A stretch of 64,000 nucleotides of DNA from Schistocephalus solidus (GCA_017591395.1 WEDG01001071.1:1-64000); one strand, 5' to 3'. Positions 46,346 to 57,839 are shown, counted from the stretch's first letter. Numbers and translations are program-made. The notes: generated from the sequence alone by a model not told the origin.

Positions 46346-47098
46346 GAGGGCAGTGCATTCTCCTGTTCAGGGATACAGCTTAAAAACATTTTGGTAGTTC
46401 CAGCCATTATGGACAAACTGAAAAATTTAGTGACCTTATTCACCCATAATCTGCAGACCAAAAAAGATTGAAGCTAGTAAGTCGATATCATCCCTTTAGT
46501 GAAGATCAGTCAGTCGGCGTTTGAATGCGAATGCAACACTGTCAGGGTTACTAGTTAGGGGTAGCAGAACACAGATAGCATTTGGTCGCTCCATTTGTCT
46601 CGTACAGGTGGTGAATGCTCCTGTCGCGGCCTCTACCTGGTACCAATCTCTCACCTTTGGCTCCTCGAAGTTAGGTTTTTCCCAGCGACCACACCCCGAC
46701 CGGCGGGCTAAACCAGGTGAGTGTCTCCGGTTTTGTGTGTGCCTCAACACCCGGTATGTCTGACTCCGAACTTCCTACCTCACCCCCTCTCAAAAGTCCT
46801 ACGGAGGAGGCGATAGCAACCCCGTAGGCGGCCCAGGTTAACTCGGGTCGCTCTCCCACTGAAACGAAACCGTGACTAGTAGTGGAGTTCGGCAGCCTCC
46901 TGGCATGTCCGAGCAGACCTATTTAGGGATAGCACTGCTTGCCTCCTCACGGAAGAAGGGGCTAGAGAACGTGTCCTAAACAAATGCAGCCGGCTGCTGC
47001 TCGCATATCGCAAAATACGCGGTCGTAAAACTCAAACAAACAACAATACCCCTGTCCCAATCCCCCGCGCCATACCCTCTGGGCTGCTTGAGTGAGTC

Positions 47099-47900
47099 CG
47101 CTCACAATAGCAGCCTGGAATGTTCGTTCTTTTTTTAGACAATCCGAAGAGCAACTGGCCAGAACGGAGGATGGCGGTAGTCGCTCGGGAACTGGCGCGC
47201 CACAAGGTGGACATTGCTACTCTCAGCGAGACCCGATTCTCTGAGCAGGGTCAGCTGGAGGAGGTGGGTGCCGGCTACACCTTCTTCTGGAGCGGCCGGC
47301 CAAAGGCAGAGCGATGCGACGCTGGTGTTGCCTTTTCCATCCGAAACGAAATCGTGGGACGTCTGCCCTGTCTGCCGCAGGGTATCAATGATCGCCTGAT
47401 GAGCCTCCGCCTGCCTCTTCGGGGAGACAAGTTTGCCACCATCATCAGCACCTACGTTCCCCCAATGACGAGCTCTGATGCGGTGAAGGACAAATTCTAC
47501 GAGGACCTGCACACACTGCTGGCGACTGTGCCGAAGGTGGACAAGTTAATTGTCCTTGGAGGCTTCAACGCCCGCGTCGGGACGGGCCAGGCTGCCTGGC
47601 AGGGAGTGCTGGGTCCCCACGGTCACGGTAGCTGTAACGATAACGCCCTGCTTCTTCTGTGAACCTCTGCCGAACACCGTCTCCTGCTGATCAACACCTT
47701 TTTCCGCCTTCCGACGCGTGAGAAGGCCACGTGGATGCACCCTCGGTCGCGGCGCTGGCAGCTGCTAGACTATGTTCTCGTCCGGAGGCGAGATCGACAG
47801 GCTGTGCTGGTAACCAAGGCGATCCACGTTGCCGATGGTTAGACGGATCACCGCCTCGTCATCTCCCAGATGAGGCTCAGACTTCAACCCCGACGAAGGC
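47099..47900 (+). pseudogene. G element APE-type endonuclease
   Basis: It opens with AAWNVRS near 47110; a T-run (47129-47136) then causes a frameshift, after which 47120-47662 is open. Blocks: [35 protein letters not shown] (the catalytic Glu in S-E-T-R), [49 protein letters not shown] (the usual G-D-F-N-A has G for D), then after a stop at 47660 [30 protein letters not shown] and TDHRLV (the catalytic D-H). The enzyme would nick target DNA. The changed aspartate and the stops imply it is dead. Confidence 0.88.
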
Positions 47901-48185
47901 CCCAAGGTAAGCGACTCCCAGGGTATTTAAATACTCTTTTGATACATTTGCCTGCTCGTTGTTTTTAATTTCAGCAATCAAATAACCCAGAAACTGGAGG
48001 ACCTACATGCTCCAGCTGAGAATGCTACCGTGGAGACATGATGGTGTAATCTGCGGAACGTCATCCAGTGCACCGCCCTCGAAGTCCTCGGACGCGCACG
48101 CCGTCAACAGCAGGACTGCTTTGACAACAATGATGCCGACATCAGCAACCTATTCGCGGAGAAGAATGGACTACTCAAAGCCTAC

Positions 48186-49340
48186 ATGGACATTCGGACT
48201 GGCGCCACCAAAGCAGCCTTCTTGAGATGCCGCCGCCTATTACAGCAACGGCTGTCGGAGAGGCAGGTCGCCTGGATGATCCGAACGGCTGAGGAAATCC
48301 AGGGGTATGCGGACCGCAATGAAATGAAAAACTTCTTCAAAGCCATCAAGGCCATCTACGGCCCCTGTATCAAGGGGACCGCAGCACTGCTCAGCTCTGA
48401 CGGCACAACACTGCTGACAGAGAAATCGCAAACGCTGTAGCGCTGGGCCGAGTACTTCAGAAGTGTCCTTAATTGCTCATCAGCCATCTCCGATGCTACC
48501 ATTGACCGGCTCCCTCAAGTGGACACGAACAATGACCTAGATCTGCCGCCTTCCCTACCAGAAACCATCCGAGCCGTGCAGCAGATTTCCAGTGGTAAAG
48601 CACCGGGATCCGACGCAATCCCACCGGCAGTCTACAAGCATGGCGTGCCCCGGCTGATAGCAGATGTGGCGCCAAGGACAAGTTCCTCAGGATTTCAAAG
48701 ACGCGACCATCGTCCATCTCTACAAGCAGAAGGGGAACCGGCAACTCTGTGATAATCACAGAGGCATCTCGTTGCTCAACATCGCTGGGATGATCTTATC
48801 CCGAATCCTTCTCAATCGTCTGAACTGTCACCTAGAGCAGGGCCTGCTCCCGGGCCAAAGTGGCTTCTGCCGACACCGCAGAACAACCGATACGATCTTT
48901 GTCGCCCGCCAGCTACAAGAGAAATGCCAAGAGATGCGAACTCACCTTTACACTACCTTCGTGGATCTGACGAAAGCCTTTGACACGGTGAATCGTTACG
49001 GACTGTGGAAAGTCATGCAGACATTTGGTTGTCCTGAGCGGTTCACGCACATGGTGCGTCAGATTCATGACGGGATGACGGCGCGCGTCACTGACAACGG
49101 GACGGTATCCGAAGCATTTGCATCGACCAACGGAGTGAAGCAGGGCTGTGTACTGGCTCCCACCCTGTTCAGTCTCATGTTCTCGGTTATGCTGATGGAC
49201 GCCTACCGTGATGAGCAGCCTGGGATCCGCATAGCCTACAGAACTGACGGACACCTTTCTCAACAGTGGACGTATGCAGGCTTCAACGCGCTTGTCTACT
49301 GGTACAGTCCATGACTTGCTCTTCGCGGACAACTGTGCCC
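48186..49340 (+). pseudogene. G element linker and reverse transcriptase
   Basis: The linker (48186-48440) reads AAFLRCRRLLQQRL and GYADRNEMKNFFKAIKAIYG. RT blocks: SSGKAPGSDAIPPAVYKHG (48590), then after a frameshift QDFKDATIVHLYKQKGNR, NHRGISLLNIAGMILSRI, LPGQSGFCRHRRTTD, motif A TFVDLTKAFDTVNRYGLWK (48955), motif B NGVKQGCVLAPTLFSLMFS (49130), and after another frameshift motif C LLFADNCALN at about 49316-49345. AAC at 49331-49333 replaces the second catalytic aspartate of F-A-D-D. A stretch of about 45 residues around 48645-48665 is missing compared with the family layout I recall. Confidence 0.88.
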
Positions 49341-50015
49341 TTAACACCGTGACGGAGAAGGACATGCAAAGGAGCAATGACCTCTTCACCGCAGGCTGCG
49401 CCAATTTTGGATTAGCAATCAGTACAGCCAAAACGGTTGTCATGCAGCAGCCGCCACCCAGCGCGAAATACAAAGCTCCCCGAATCAATTTCAATGGTGC
49501 TCAACTCAAAAATGTGAAACCTTCGCTTATCTAGGAAGCACGCTCTCACGCAACGCGAGAATCGATGACAAGGTTGCCCAATAGATCTCGAAAGCCAGTC
49601 AGGCCTTCGGCCGAGTGCAGGCCTCCGTGTGGAATCGCCGCGGTATTCACATGAACACCAAACTGAAGATGTACAAGGCCGTCGTCTTAACGACACTCCT
49701 TTACGGAGCGGAGACCTGGACCGTCTACTCGAACCAAGCCAGGAAGCTGAATCACTTTCATCTCAGCTGCCTCCGCAGAATACTGAAACTGAGATGGCAA
49801 GACAGGATCCCGCACACGGAAGTCTTGGAGCGAACCGGAATCCTCAGCATCCACGACATAGTGAGAGAAGTGTAACTGCGATGGAGCAGCCACCTGGTAA
49901 GAATGGACGACGAGCGACTACCCAAAAGACTTTTCTACGGAGATGTCGCTACGGGTGCTCGCCGACAGGGAGATCAAAAATGACGCTACAAGGACACCTT
50001 GTAGAAATCTCTTAA
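49341..50015 (+). pseudogene. G element post-RT domain
   Basis: Frames continue with NFGLAISTAKTVVMQQPPP, then [72 protein letters not shown] and [17 protein letters not shown]. Stops fall at 49533, 49582 and 49873, with frameshifts. This conserved tail is usual in the element type and is thought to contact RNA or target. No catalytic residues are known in it. Confidence 0.82.
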
Positions 50016-50034
50016 GCAACTGCGAATCAACCCG

Positions 50035-50972
50035 TTGACCTTGGAGGACCTCGCCCAGGATAGACCGGCATGGAGAAGATCCGTGAAGACTGGTTCAGCA
50101 ATCTATGAGGTCAACCGGATCGTCGCCGCCAAGGCCAAAAGAGCGACACGAAAGTCACCAGCGCCCCAGACCAATGCCGCCGATGCCCAGGCCCTGCCAA
50201 CATTCCCGCGCTGTCAACGCACCTTCCGCGCGCGAATCGGCATGGTCGGACATCTTCGGACGCAATGCACCAGCAATCCTACAATTCCAACTTCTACGTC
50301 AAATTCTGCCAACTCTCCTTCGGACTCCCCCATCTCACTCCTGGCATCAATTCCATTACTCCCACCATCATAGAGACCCCATCCCAATACTCATCACCTG
50401 TTACCCCCACCACCGCCTTCGCCGTCACCACCACCACCACCACCAGCGATGTGGACTCTACTAAACTGTCCTCAATGGGACCGCGCATTCACCTCACGCA
50501 TCGGCCTGGTCGGTCACTTGCGAATCCATCGTACAGAGACTGGTGAACCAGTGCCTGAAGCACCAACGCACAGCACTGCCCTCACTGTCCTCGCGCATTC
50601 ACTCATCGCATGGGCCTAGTTGGTCACATGCGCATCCATGACAGCGGAATTCACCGCAATGCCGACAACACCGATACCCCACGCACACCCTCTGCTCCTG
50701 CCTTTCTTACCGCCATTGCCACCCCCACTACCACAAATGACATCCCCCCAGCCTCTATACCGATTTCTCCTGCCCAAAATGCGCCCGAAACTTCAACTCA
50801 CACATCGGCCTTGTCGGTCACCTACGAATCCATCGCACGTAGGCTGGTGAACCAGTGCCCGGGGCTCCGACACAGTTGCCGCGCCCAACTCCACTGCCCT
50901 CACTGCTCCCGCACATTTACACACACCACGGGCCTATTAGGACACATGCGCCTCCATGACAACCTGCGATAA
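50035..50972 (+). pseudogene. G element C-terminal C2H2 zinc-finger array
   Basis: Five finger modules lie at about 50202-50268, 50466-50530, 50574-50640, 50768-50835 and 50892-50957, spaced by linkers rich in Pro and Thr. Fingers 3 to 5 are intact, for example CPHCPRAFTHRMGLVGHMRIH (CX2CX12HX3H). Finger 1 has Phe for its first Cys and finger 2 Trp for its second Cys. All share the core F-x-x-x-x-G-L-V-G-H-x-R, so the array grew by duplication. It follows DRPAWRRSVKTGSAIYEVNR, the end of the post-RT domain, in the same sense, and ends with LHDNLR and a stop at 50970. A nucleic-acid-binding role is inferred. Confidence 0.8.
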
Positions 50973-51064
50973 ACCACCGGAGGCTTAGCTGCATCAGCGC
51001 ACGCTTCCTACACCAATACATATAAAACACCCTCACCATCATCACGTACCTGAGAATATCAAGG

Positions 51065-51610
51065 TTTCATAGAAACCGTGGCTTGAAGGGCTGCCAATCT
51101 GACGATTACACCAGACCATGCTGTCGGCCCAATATATGTGCTGTGTGTCGAGTGGCTGACCAGTGGACTGGGAGTTAGACGGCGATGGCTCCTCCATATC
51201 CCCTGATTTAGTGAATCTTGATTTGTGCGTTATGGGAGCCAGGTCGTGCTGTGGCGCGTTAAGACGGCTACGCCGACTCGCCAGCCAATGCGCCCACTCC
51301 CACGTCAGACAACTGGCTGGCTCGGACGGTGGTCTGTTTGTGGGGGTTGGGGAGAGAGTGAGGTCGACAGCTCAGTGCATTTTCCTCACTATGAACAATC
51401 TGAAGCGCTTGAAACTATCACGGTGCGCTAAAAGCCGTGGCTTGGAAGGTTGCCAACTGACGGGAACACTCGGACCACTTGGTCAGCCCAATTTGTGTTT
51501 TGTGTGGAGTGGCCGACTGGCGGACTGAGAGTCAGGCTGCAATGGCACCTTCTTAATGTGGCCTTTATGGCGCTCCCATTCCGTGGGATCCGAGCCAGGT
51601 TTGGCGGCAC
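51065..51610 (+). repeat. Family F, two direct units after the G element
   Basis: ACCGTGGCTTGAAGGGCTGCC (51078) and GCCGTGGCTTGGAAGGTTGCC (51432) each begin about 130 bases with CTGACG, TCGGCCCA or TCAGCCCA, GTGTGT/TTTGTGTGGAGTGGC, and GGACTGGGAGT or GGACTGAGAGT. They are about 355 bases apart in direct order. A related third stretch is at 63020-63180. The orientation is inverted relative to 45800-46345. Confidence 0.72.
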
Positions 51611-51840
51611 GCCCAGGGGCGGCTCCGGCCGCGCCAGCCACCCGCGCCCTCCCCCATCTCCGGTCTTCTTGGCTCTGTCATGACACTGGGCTCAGGTGGG
51701 GGAGAAGGAGAGTTTGCGGTAGCTGCAGCGCAAGTCTACTATCACTTTAAACTAAATCGCGCGCTAGTCACCGTCCGTGCACCACCCTTCCGTTGAGCAT
51801 ACTGTGGACATCGTCGGATTACGACGTTCGAAATGTCATC
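51611..51840 (-). repeat. Family E unit, inverted
   Basis: Minus-strand unit with CGTAATCCGACGATGTCCAC, GGTGACTAGCGCGCGATTTAG, AAGTGATAGTAGACTTGCGC and CACCTGAGCCCAGTGTCAT. It directly follows family F, mirroring the E-F arrangement at 45.6-46.3 kb. Confidence 0.78.
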
Positions 51841-52024
51841 CTTGTGTGGAGCCTGCCCAAGAATCCATTCAATAGCATAGTTGAACAGAATGGGCAACTG
51901 CTTATAACATTTTCAACCGCCAGACCGAACATCGACTAATCCCCCTTTCCTTTATTTTTTGTGGCAGCAACCGGAAATTAAGCACGTAACCTCTGGACGT
52001 CCGCTATCAACACCTAGTTTACAG

Positions 52025-52425
52025 GGTCACATGTCAGTTGGACCGTCGTAATCCGACAATGTCCACCGTATGCTCCAAAGAAGGGTGATGCTGGGACGGT
52101 GAATTGCACTGCATCTACCTTTCTCTCTCTTCCCTTACCCACCTGCGCCCGGTGTCAGTACATAGTCAAGACGACCAGAGGCGGGTTCGGGCGCAGGTGA
52201 ATCATATCTCATCATAGCCGTAAATGGCAGCAGTGGGTTGTGTGACCTTAGCCTGCACCTACGCGTGCCCATGTTGAGCATGCGCACCCCCATGTTCGGC
52301 ATTTGTTATGGGACTGCATCCCAGAATATTGACGCCTGACGTACCCTGATTTGGCCCTCGTGTTGGTCCAGCGTATCTACCACGCGGCCCGGTTAGGGGG
52401 CACAATACACTCATACACCCACACA
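52025..52425 (+). repeat. Family E unit with middle segment
   Basis: CAGTTGGACCGTCGTAATCCG at 52033 opens a unit running through CACCTGCGCCCGGTGTCAGT to about 52205. The middle segment at 52250-52420 (CCTGCACCTACGCGTGCCC, TTCGGCATTTGTTATGGGA, CGTATCTACCACGCGGCCCGG) matches the minus strand of 61350-61490. Only one terminal arm is present. Confidence 0.75.
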
Positions 52426-55400
52426 CACAAAAGCAGTCATCATTTTCTGCCCTCCCCCGGTGTCTACCACTCTTCCTAATGGTTAGCATAAAATCGGAGA
52501 AGTAGGAAAACAATATGACTAGATTATATTTGCCTGCGATCGCCTCCCTGCTTACATATGGGAAATAAATTTAATTTCAGCACTCGCGAGGGCAATTTGC
52601 GCTACTAATATTACACTGCAGAGGCGTCTGAACCTGATAGTCTGGGGTATCCTCGTGGCTGCTTTGAAAACAGGGCTCCAGTGTCCTTTCCGGACCAGGG
52701 ATTTCATTCTAACAAAATAAGCTCAACAACTGGCTTGACGAGAAGGGGGGGGTTTGAGGAGGACAGGCTCGACCGCTCTCACAGCCTCCACTGCAGCCGG
52801 TAATCCGACGAAGGACAGGGCAGCTTGCTTTGATTCACAATACACTACTTCAGTAACCAAGGGTAAGGATGCAAGAGGTTTGCGCCTGTTGCAGTTGTTT
52901 GACGAGAATAGAAGATAAACGACGTAGTGCTTGTGTACTACTATTGGGTTTTAAATCCCCCCCCCTCAAGCACCTCGGCTCCCTTCCCACAGGCGGGAAT
53001 ACTGTTGAGCATAAATGAAATGTTCTTCGTGACTCTGTCTTGACACAGGGCTCAAGTGGGGGAGTGAAACAGAGAGAGAGAGAGCTTTTGAGCCACCCCT
53101 GCAATCACTTGCGATTGAGCAACAACTACCTCAACCGCAGAACTTCGAAGTTCCGCTGCCAGCTTATAAACTCGCATACCGGACAGCTGGGCAGGTCGAG
53201 TGGAGTGCATTTTCCCATGGCCTAAGGGTGGCCCGTGCAATTCAGTTTACATCTATAGGTGCTTATGGAAGCGGAACAAGGTTCAGGAAACCAGGCGGGG
53301 AGGGAGGACTGGTTCTTACACCTGTGCCAGTGTGCTATGCGCAGACAGACTACTAAATCAAACCTTTAGACATCGAGGTTATTGTTGTGCATGCTGATGG
53401 CGGGAATTTTATAAGGCACTTCTGCCAGGACCCGATGCCCTGCCGCGGCACCTCTGAACCTGTCAGCGTGCCAGGAGACTTCAGGGTGCAAATACTGGTA
53501 TTTTCTCACACACAGTCACGCCTCGTATCCGCCCGTTTGGAAACTCCCACCTCATGCTGCACATACCCGCTCGGTTAAGATTTGTGGCCTGTCACAAACC
53601 GCACGCAGCGTTTCCTTTGAATGTGTTTTTGGCGTTTTAGATGCCTGGGAGTTTTCTTCTATTGCCCTGCTCCACTACAGAAGGTTCTCGTTACAACCTT
53701 ACGTTATTTCGCTTTCAATACGCTGTTCGCATGCGCAGTGCTCGCTTGCGCTAGCACGTTTGGTTGGGACATCGCTGACTTATAACGGCTATTGAGCCAA
53801 AATGGCCATTCGAGTGTCCCTAATTTTTGTCCTAATGATTCTCAACTCCATCACGCTGTACTTCTTGCTATAAAAATTGTCAGTTAATGTAGCCAGCGCC
53901 CTGGTACGCAGTCTTGAAGAAAACAATGCATCCGCTAATAAGCACGAGTAAACTGCCTTACTGGTTACACACGGTTATAAATACGCCGGTACTACAGGTT
54001 GCTTTGCGCTGCTTTCCCGAACTTAACCCTAAGCCCCCTTTCCCGACTTCAACGTGGAGTCATTTGTACTACGAGGGGGACTACTGCTGCTGCTGCTACT
54101 ACTACATTCTACGTGCCCCGACTGCTTTACTTTTCCAAAATGTGACTTACATAGGCCCATTAATGCAACTGATTTTCGTTCTGTGGATTGGATAGCGTGC
54201 CCTTTTCTGTAAGCCGAGTAGCCAAGCCAGCAAATAGCATAAACCATCAAGATTAATTTGTTGATTTTTTTATCGCTGTCAACCGCGAGGCCCTACTAAA
54301 CACCATAGCATATCTGTGATCAACTCCACCTCCACAGTTAGTCTTAATCTCTCAGTTATCCCGGTGACTGAACCCAGGAATTATGCCTTTTGATTTTTGA
54401 TCTGATAGTTATTCTGTCAATCAGGGCGATGACTACTGCTGCCCGCGGGGGCAGAGGTGACTGGCCCGTGCATCGGATTATAAAGAAGAATATTCGCACA
54501 GAATCGATCTCGATTTTTTATTCTTGCTCTCCATATCCACCATTCTGCAGTGCAAGGAATATGCCAAGACGCATGGAGGTGGATTTGGACACGATTTGTC
54601 ATAAAACCGCGTATACGCGGATCAAAAGACGACCGGTCTCCACCAATACTTTAATCGTGTTTAAAAAATGTTAATATGCTTGGGAACCACGGACTATCCT
54701 CATCTGATTTGAGTGTTAGTCGAAGCAAGGAGCCACAAATGAACACCGGTCGTCAACGTGGAATGCTCATCAACTGCTGGGTCTGACAATCGGTTGATAA
54801 AATTGTCTACTCTAACATCCGCCTAGAGGTCAGTTGTTATGTACGTGGTGAATAAATCAGCCAACTACCTTTATATTTTCCTAACAATTCTCAAAAGCCG
54901 CCTCTTGGCGTAATTTTTTCTTCCAAGCTGATCTTATCTGATGCTCAAACTGGGCAACAGAGGTTCGAAATCGTACTTTGAGCAGAATTGGAGGAAATCA
55001 ACTACCTAGTTTGGGTTAATCGGAGCTTCTGAATCGATGAACAGAAACTCACAGGTATTGCCTAGCAACGAGTTTCGTTGGTCATCCTTTATAGTCGCTC
55101 TATCAGCAAATACCATAGCGTCCGGACTCAGGTACGACAAACCTGGGTTTCGGTAAGGTTGGCTGACGATGGCTGATTATCCAGAAATGGCCACCTTATT
55201 TTCCCCTGGTCGTTGGCGGTAATCGCCTTTTATGTATATTATTACGTAATGTGCAACTGTCTGCGGGGCCCTAGTTCAAGCCCCGAAGCACACCGGACGT
55301 GGCCTGTTCCATAACCCTATCGATGGAGGCACTTCTAACGTTATAAACGTGAATTTTCTCCATTTTATTTTCTAGTCAGCATCTTTATCATGAGTCCGCC

Positions 55401-55476
55401 TTTTTCAAAATTGCTACTTCTGCTTTTCCATGTGATATCTTGGTTTATTTACAACTTGTTTTATGCACATCTTCAG
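52426..55476. other. Intronic DNA, no gene recognised
   Basis: Low-complexity runs lie at 52960-52967 (C8), 53071-53086 (AG) and 54086-54106 (CTG/CTA units). A fragment at 53030-53060 resembles one end of family E. Open frames of 60 to 94 codons (for example 53914-54195 and 54390-54674) have no motif. The DNA from 55200 to 55330 contains GTTCAAGCCCCG, reminiscent of a B box, but no matching A box was found. Confidence 0.4.
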
Positions 55477-55562
55477 GTTACATTGGTTGCACCATCGACC
55501 GCAGCGTTCTCCGAAGGCATAAAAGGTATCTCATCTCCGGCACAGTTCTCCTTCTCAAACAG
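55477..55562 (+). CDS. HROB: HROB-like gene, OB-fold exon 2
   Basis: An 86-nt exon between the acceptor ttatgcacatcttcag (ending 55476) and the donor CAG|gtgact at 55563. It starts with two bases that complete the glycine codon left open by the 27013-27121 exon and ends in phase 0. It encodes YIGCTIDRSVL...YLISGTVLLLKQ. Human HROB reads EMQGTVHRLLL...LKPGSVLLLKQ at this place. Together with the preceding exon it rebuilds the K-D-x-(S/T)-G to L-L-L-K-Q part of the OB-fold. The match of sequence, phase and order across 28 kb is strong evidence that the exon is real. Confidence 0.85.
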
Positions 55563-55904
55563 GTGACTAACTTTTTTTGTCTCCATACCCCCCGCAGTGA
55601 TCGTAAGTAGTCCGATAGCGCGCTGTTTCGTCGAATGCTGTCCAGTAAATTGCTTTATGAGCGACTGATTAAATGTGTGACTAGGTAACGCCGTTTAGCC
55701 CCTCAGTAAGCCGATCTGAAGTCTTTTGGCTACTTTCATGGTGTTCCAACTACTGCAACGCGTGTTTTATGCCTGTTCAGAGTAACGCCATGATAGACGG
55801 AGGTTTTTATACCATCTGAAGCCTAAAACGTTCCCGTACTCGGACCTGATAATGCTTAAATTGACACTAGAAGAGCTAAAGAAACGAGACATAAGCATAG
55901 GAAC

Positions 55905-56243
55905 CGCACGCAATACACGTGGTTTCGCACCAAAATCCAGCTAAATAGGAGATAGGTTTAAGGTTAGAGTTAGTGCCAACTGTAAAGCTTAGGGTCTAGA
56001 GGTGCAGTCAGGGTTAAGATTAAGACCACGGTTTAGGTTTGCGTTAGGGTTAGTTCTGGGGATAGGACACGGAAATATTTACCCTTCCTGGAACTATGCG
56101 CAGGACCACCTCTATTACTTAGGCGATGTGTTCTTATTCCCGTGTCCTGTTAAGGGGACCATACAAGTCATCCTTCCCGAAATGCCTCTTAAAACTACAG
56201 TTTGCCGCCCACCACAGAAACAGCCTGGTCTCTATTTATTTTA
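55905..56243 (+). repeat. Family H copy H1 with TTAGGG-like tract
   Basis: A degenerate tract of GGTTAG/TTAGGG-like units (about 55950-56060, with exact TTAGGG at two places) is followed by GGACACGGAAATATTTACCC and CTTCCTGGAACTATGCG. The same combination recurs at 57840-58290 (H2), and the tract alone, inverted, at 57360-57460 (H3). Confidence 0.65.
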
Positions 56244-56279
56244 AGAGGCCTCAATTCGGCTCTACTTTTCAGCGGATTT

Positions 56280-57360
56280 AAGTTATTTACCTAAAGGTGC
56301 GCCCGCCGGTGTGTGTGTGCACACACCTTGCAACGCGGGTCGTTCTGGTGCCTCAGTGAGTGTGTGCTTCTAGCTGCTTTTCTCCTTTTGCTCCTCGCTT
56401 GCCCTCTCCCCGCTAGAATGAACGCTGCCGCATTGCGCTGAAGCGGGCTCCTCTGCCCCTTAATTCGCATCGCGCAGTTTCTCCGTCAGGATCTAGTCCC
56501 CCGGCCGCTTCACCGCCGCCATCACCACCAAACCGGCACGCACGCACGCACGCACTTGTTAATGCTTGGTGGTAACCTGTGCCTGCTGGGTGAGGCGAAT
56601 GGCTGCGATCTGCTCTCCTCCCGCATGCGTGTTGTGGGAAGGATGGGGTGGGGTGGGGGTGGCGCGGCCGGTGTGAGATGCAGCCAGAATGTGTATCTGT
56701 GTGTGCGTCCGTAGCTGGTGCAAATCTTCTGCGCTGTTACGCGGCTCCTCTCGGACGGGGGACCGCGTTGCATTTGTTATGACAATGGTGCAACGCGGCC
56801 TCTAGGCGGCTCACATGTGTGGTGTCGGTGATTGCGGCCAACGGCAAATAGTGGTTGCTCCCCCGTTGGCGTCGAATTATGTTATTTGGACAACCCCTAC
56901 TTCTCCTCTCCCCTTCCCCGTTGGCCTGCCCGCAGCGATTGCCACTGCCCCCTCCCTCTAGCACTTCCTTGACCCGACTAACCTCCCAACCATCTTTCGT
57001 GGGGGACCCAGAAAGCATCATGGTACGGTCGTGTATGCCTTTTTTTCTTTTGGCTGGGTGGTGTACATCCATATGCTGCATGTTCTTCTTTGCATAGGGG
57101 TCTGACCCTATTTACGTTTGTGCGTTAGCGTCTCAAGTCAGCCGCGTTCTCCTCACTTACAGGGGCCTTCTCTGTCCTTCAAATACCGGCAGCTGCTGTC
57201 ATGGGGGTGACACAGGAGGGCGTTCAAATACCAACATGTCGGCATTGCGGCCTTGATATGTTCTCTTTCCCAGGTTACTTTTGGACGCAGAAATAGGAAC
57301 CCCAGCCCCCACCGCGGCACTACAAGTGGCTGGACGCTAAACTCCAGGAAGGGCAAATAT
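56280..57360. other. GC-rich intronic stretch, no gene recognised
   Basis: GC-rich relative to its surroundings, with a 14-base perfect palindrome GTGTGTGCACACAC near 56313, a (GCAC)5 run at 56536-56555, and G-rich TGGGGTGGGG at 56644-56655. Open frames on both strands (56522-56773, 56737-57081, 56855-57097) lack motifs. CpG is not depleted by eye. It could be an old repeat or an internal regulatory region of the last HROB intron. Confidence 0.35.
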
Positions 57361-57460
57361 TATCGACTCATAACCCTAACTCGAAGTTTTGTCCTAACCT
57401 TAATCCTAACTTTACGCAGAACCGTTCTTTAGCGCAAAACTAATCTATATCTCCTTTGGA
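57360..57460 (-). repeat. Family H fragment H3 (inverted TTAGGG-like tract)
   Basis: The plus strand reads CATAACCCTAACTCG, GTCCTAACCTTAATCCTAAC and TTAGCGCAAAACTAATC. The complement resembles 55905-56000 (AGGAGATA, then GGTTAAGGTTAG-like units). Confidence 0.55.
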
Positions 57461-57839
57461 AATTAGCGCAACGTCCCCGGAATGGGGGTGCGGTGCGGAA
57501 TTCTTACTCCACTTGTCCTGCCGCCGGGTCGCCTCAGGCTTTTGGTTGCTGCTCACAGCGTTTGTAGAATGATTCATGTGTATTGCAGTACTGTATGAAC
57601 GCCGAAAGACCGCTCTACAGGGATATGTTGGGCCCTACCTCATAAAAAAGACGGGCCATGCAGTTTTGAAACCTTAATGGGGGCGTTCATACCCAAGTGC
57701 TGTTTCAAAATGCACAAGTGCTGGTAATATTTTTTAGGACCACATCCCGGCAAGGATGACTTATCTGCCCCCGTTAACAGGACATGAGAACGGCAACCGC
57801 TCGCTATGCCGGTACCTTTGATCAAATTTTAGGGAAACT
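57461..57839. other. No gene recognised
   Basis: Between the inverted H fragments. A minus-strand frame at 57640-57825 has no motif. Confidence 0.4.

Larger units (their letters stand above)
46640..51060 (+). mobile_element. LINE with APE endonuclease, RT and C2H2 zinc-finger tail (G)
   Basis: The longest element copy in the window. It comprises a non-coding or short-ORF 5' region, APE endonuclease (47099-47900), linker (47900-48500), RT (48500-49340), post-RT domain (49340-50015), and a Pro/Thr-rich tail with five C2H2-type fingers (50200-50960). It lies sense to the HROB gene within its large intron. All domains are collinear, but frameshifts and stops occur about every 0.3 to 0.6 kb. The style is that of the abundant endonuclease-RT elements of tapeworm genomes. 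The exact clade (RTE or I-like) is unresolved. Confidence 0.85.

Noticed and set aside
48913..49494. Minus-strand ORF of 193 codons
   Set aside because: It is the shadow of the G element RT on the plus strand, which has clear motifs A and B.
55200..55330. tRNA-derived SINE, from GTTCAAGCCCCG
   Set aside because: A single B-box-like string without an A box at the right distance, and no second copy in the window.
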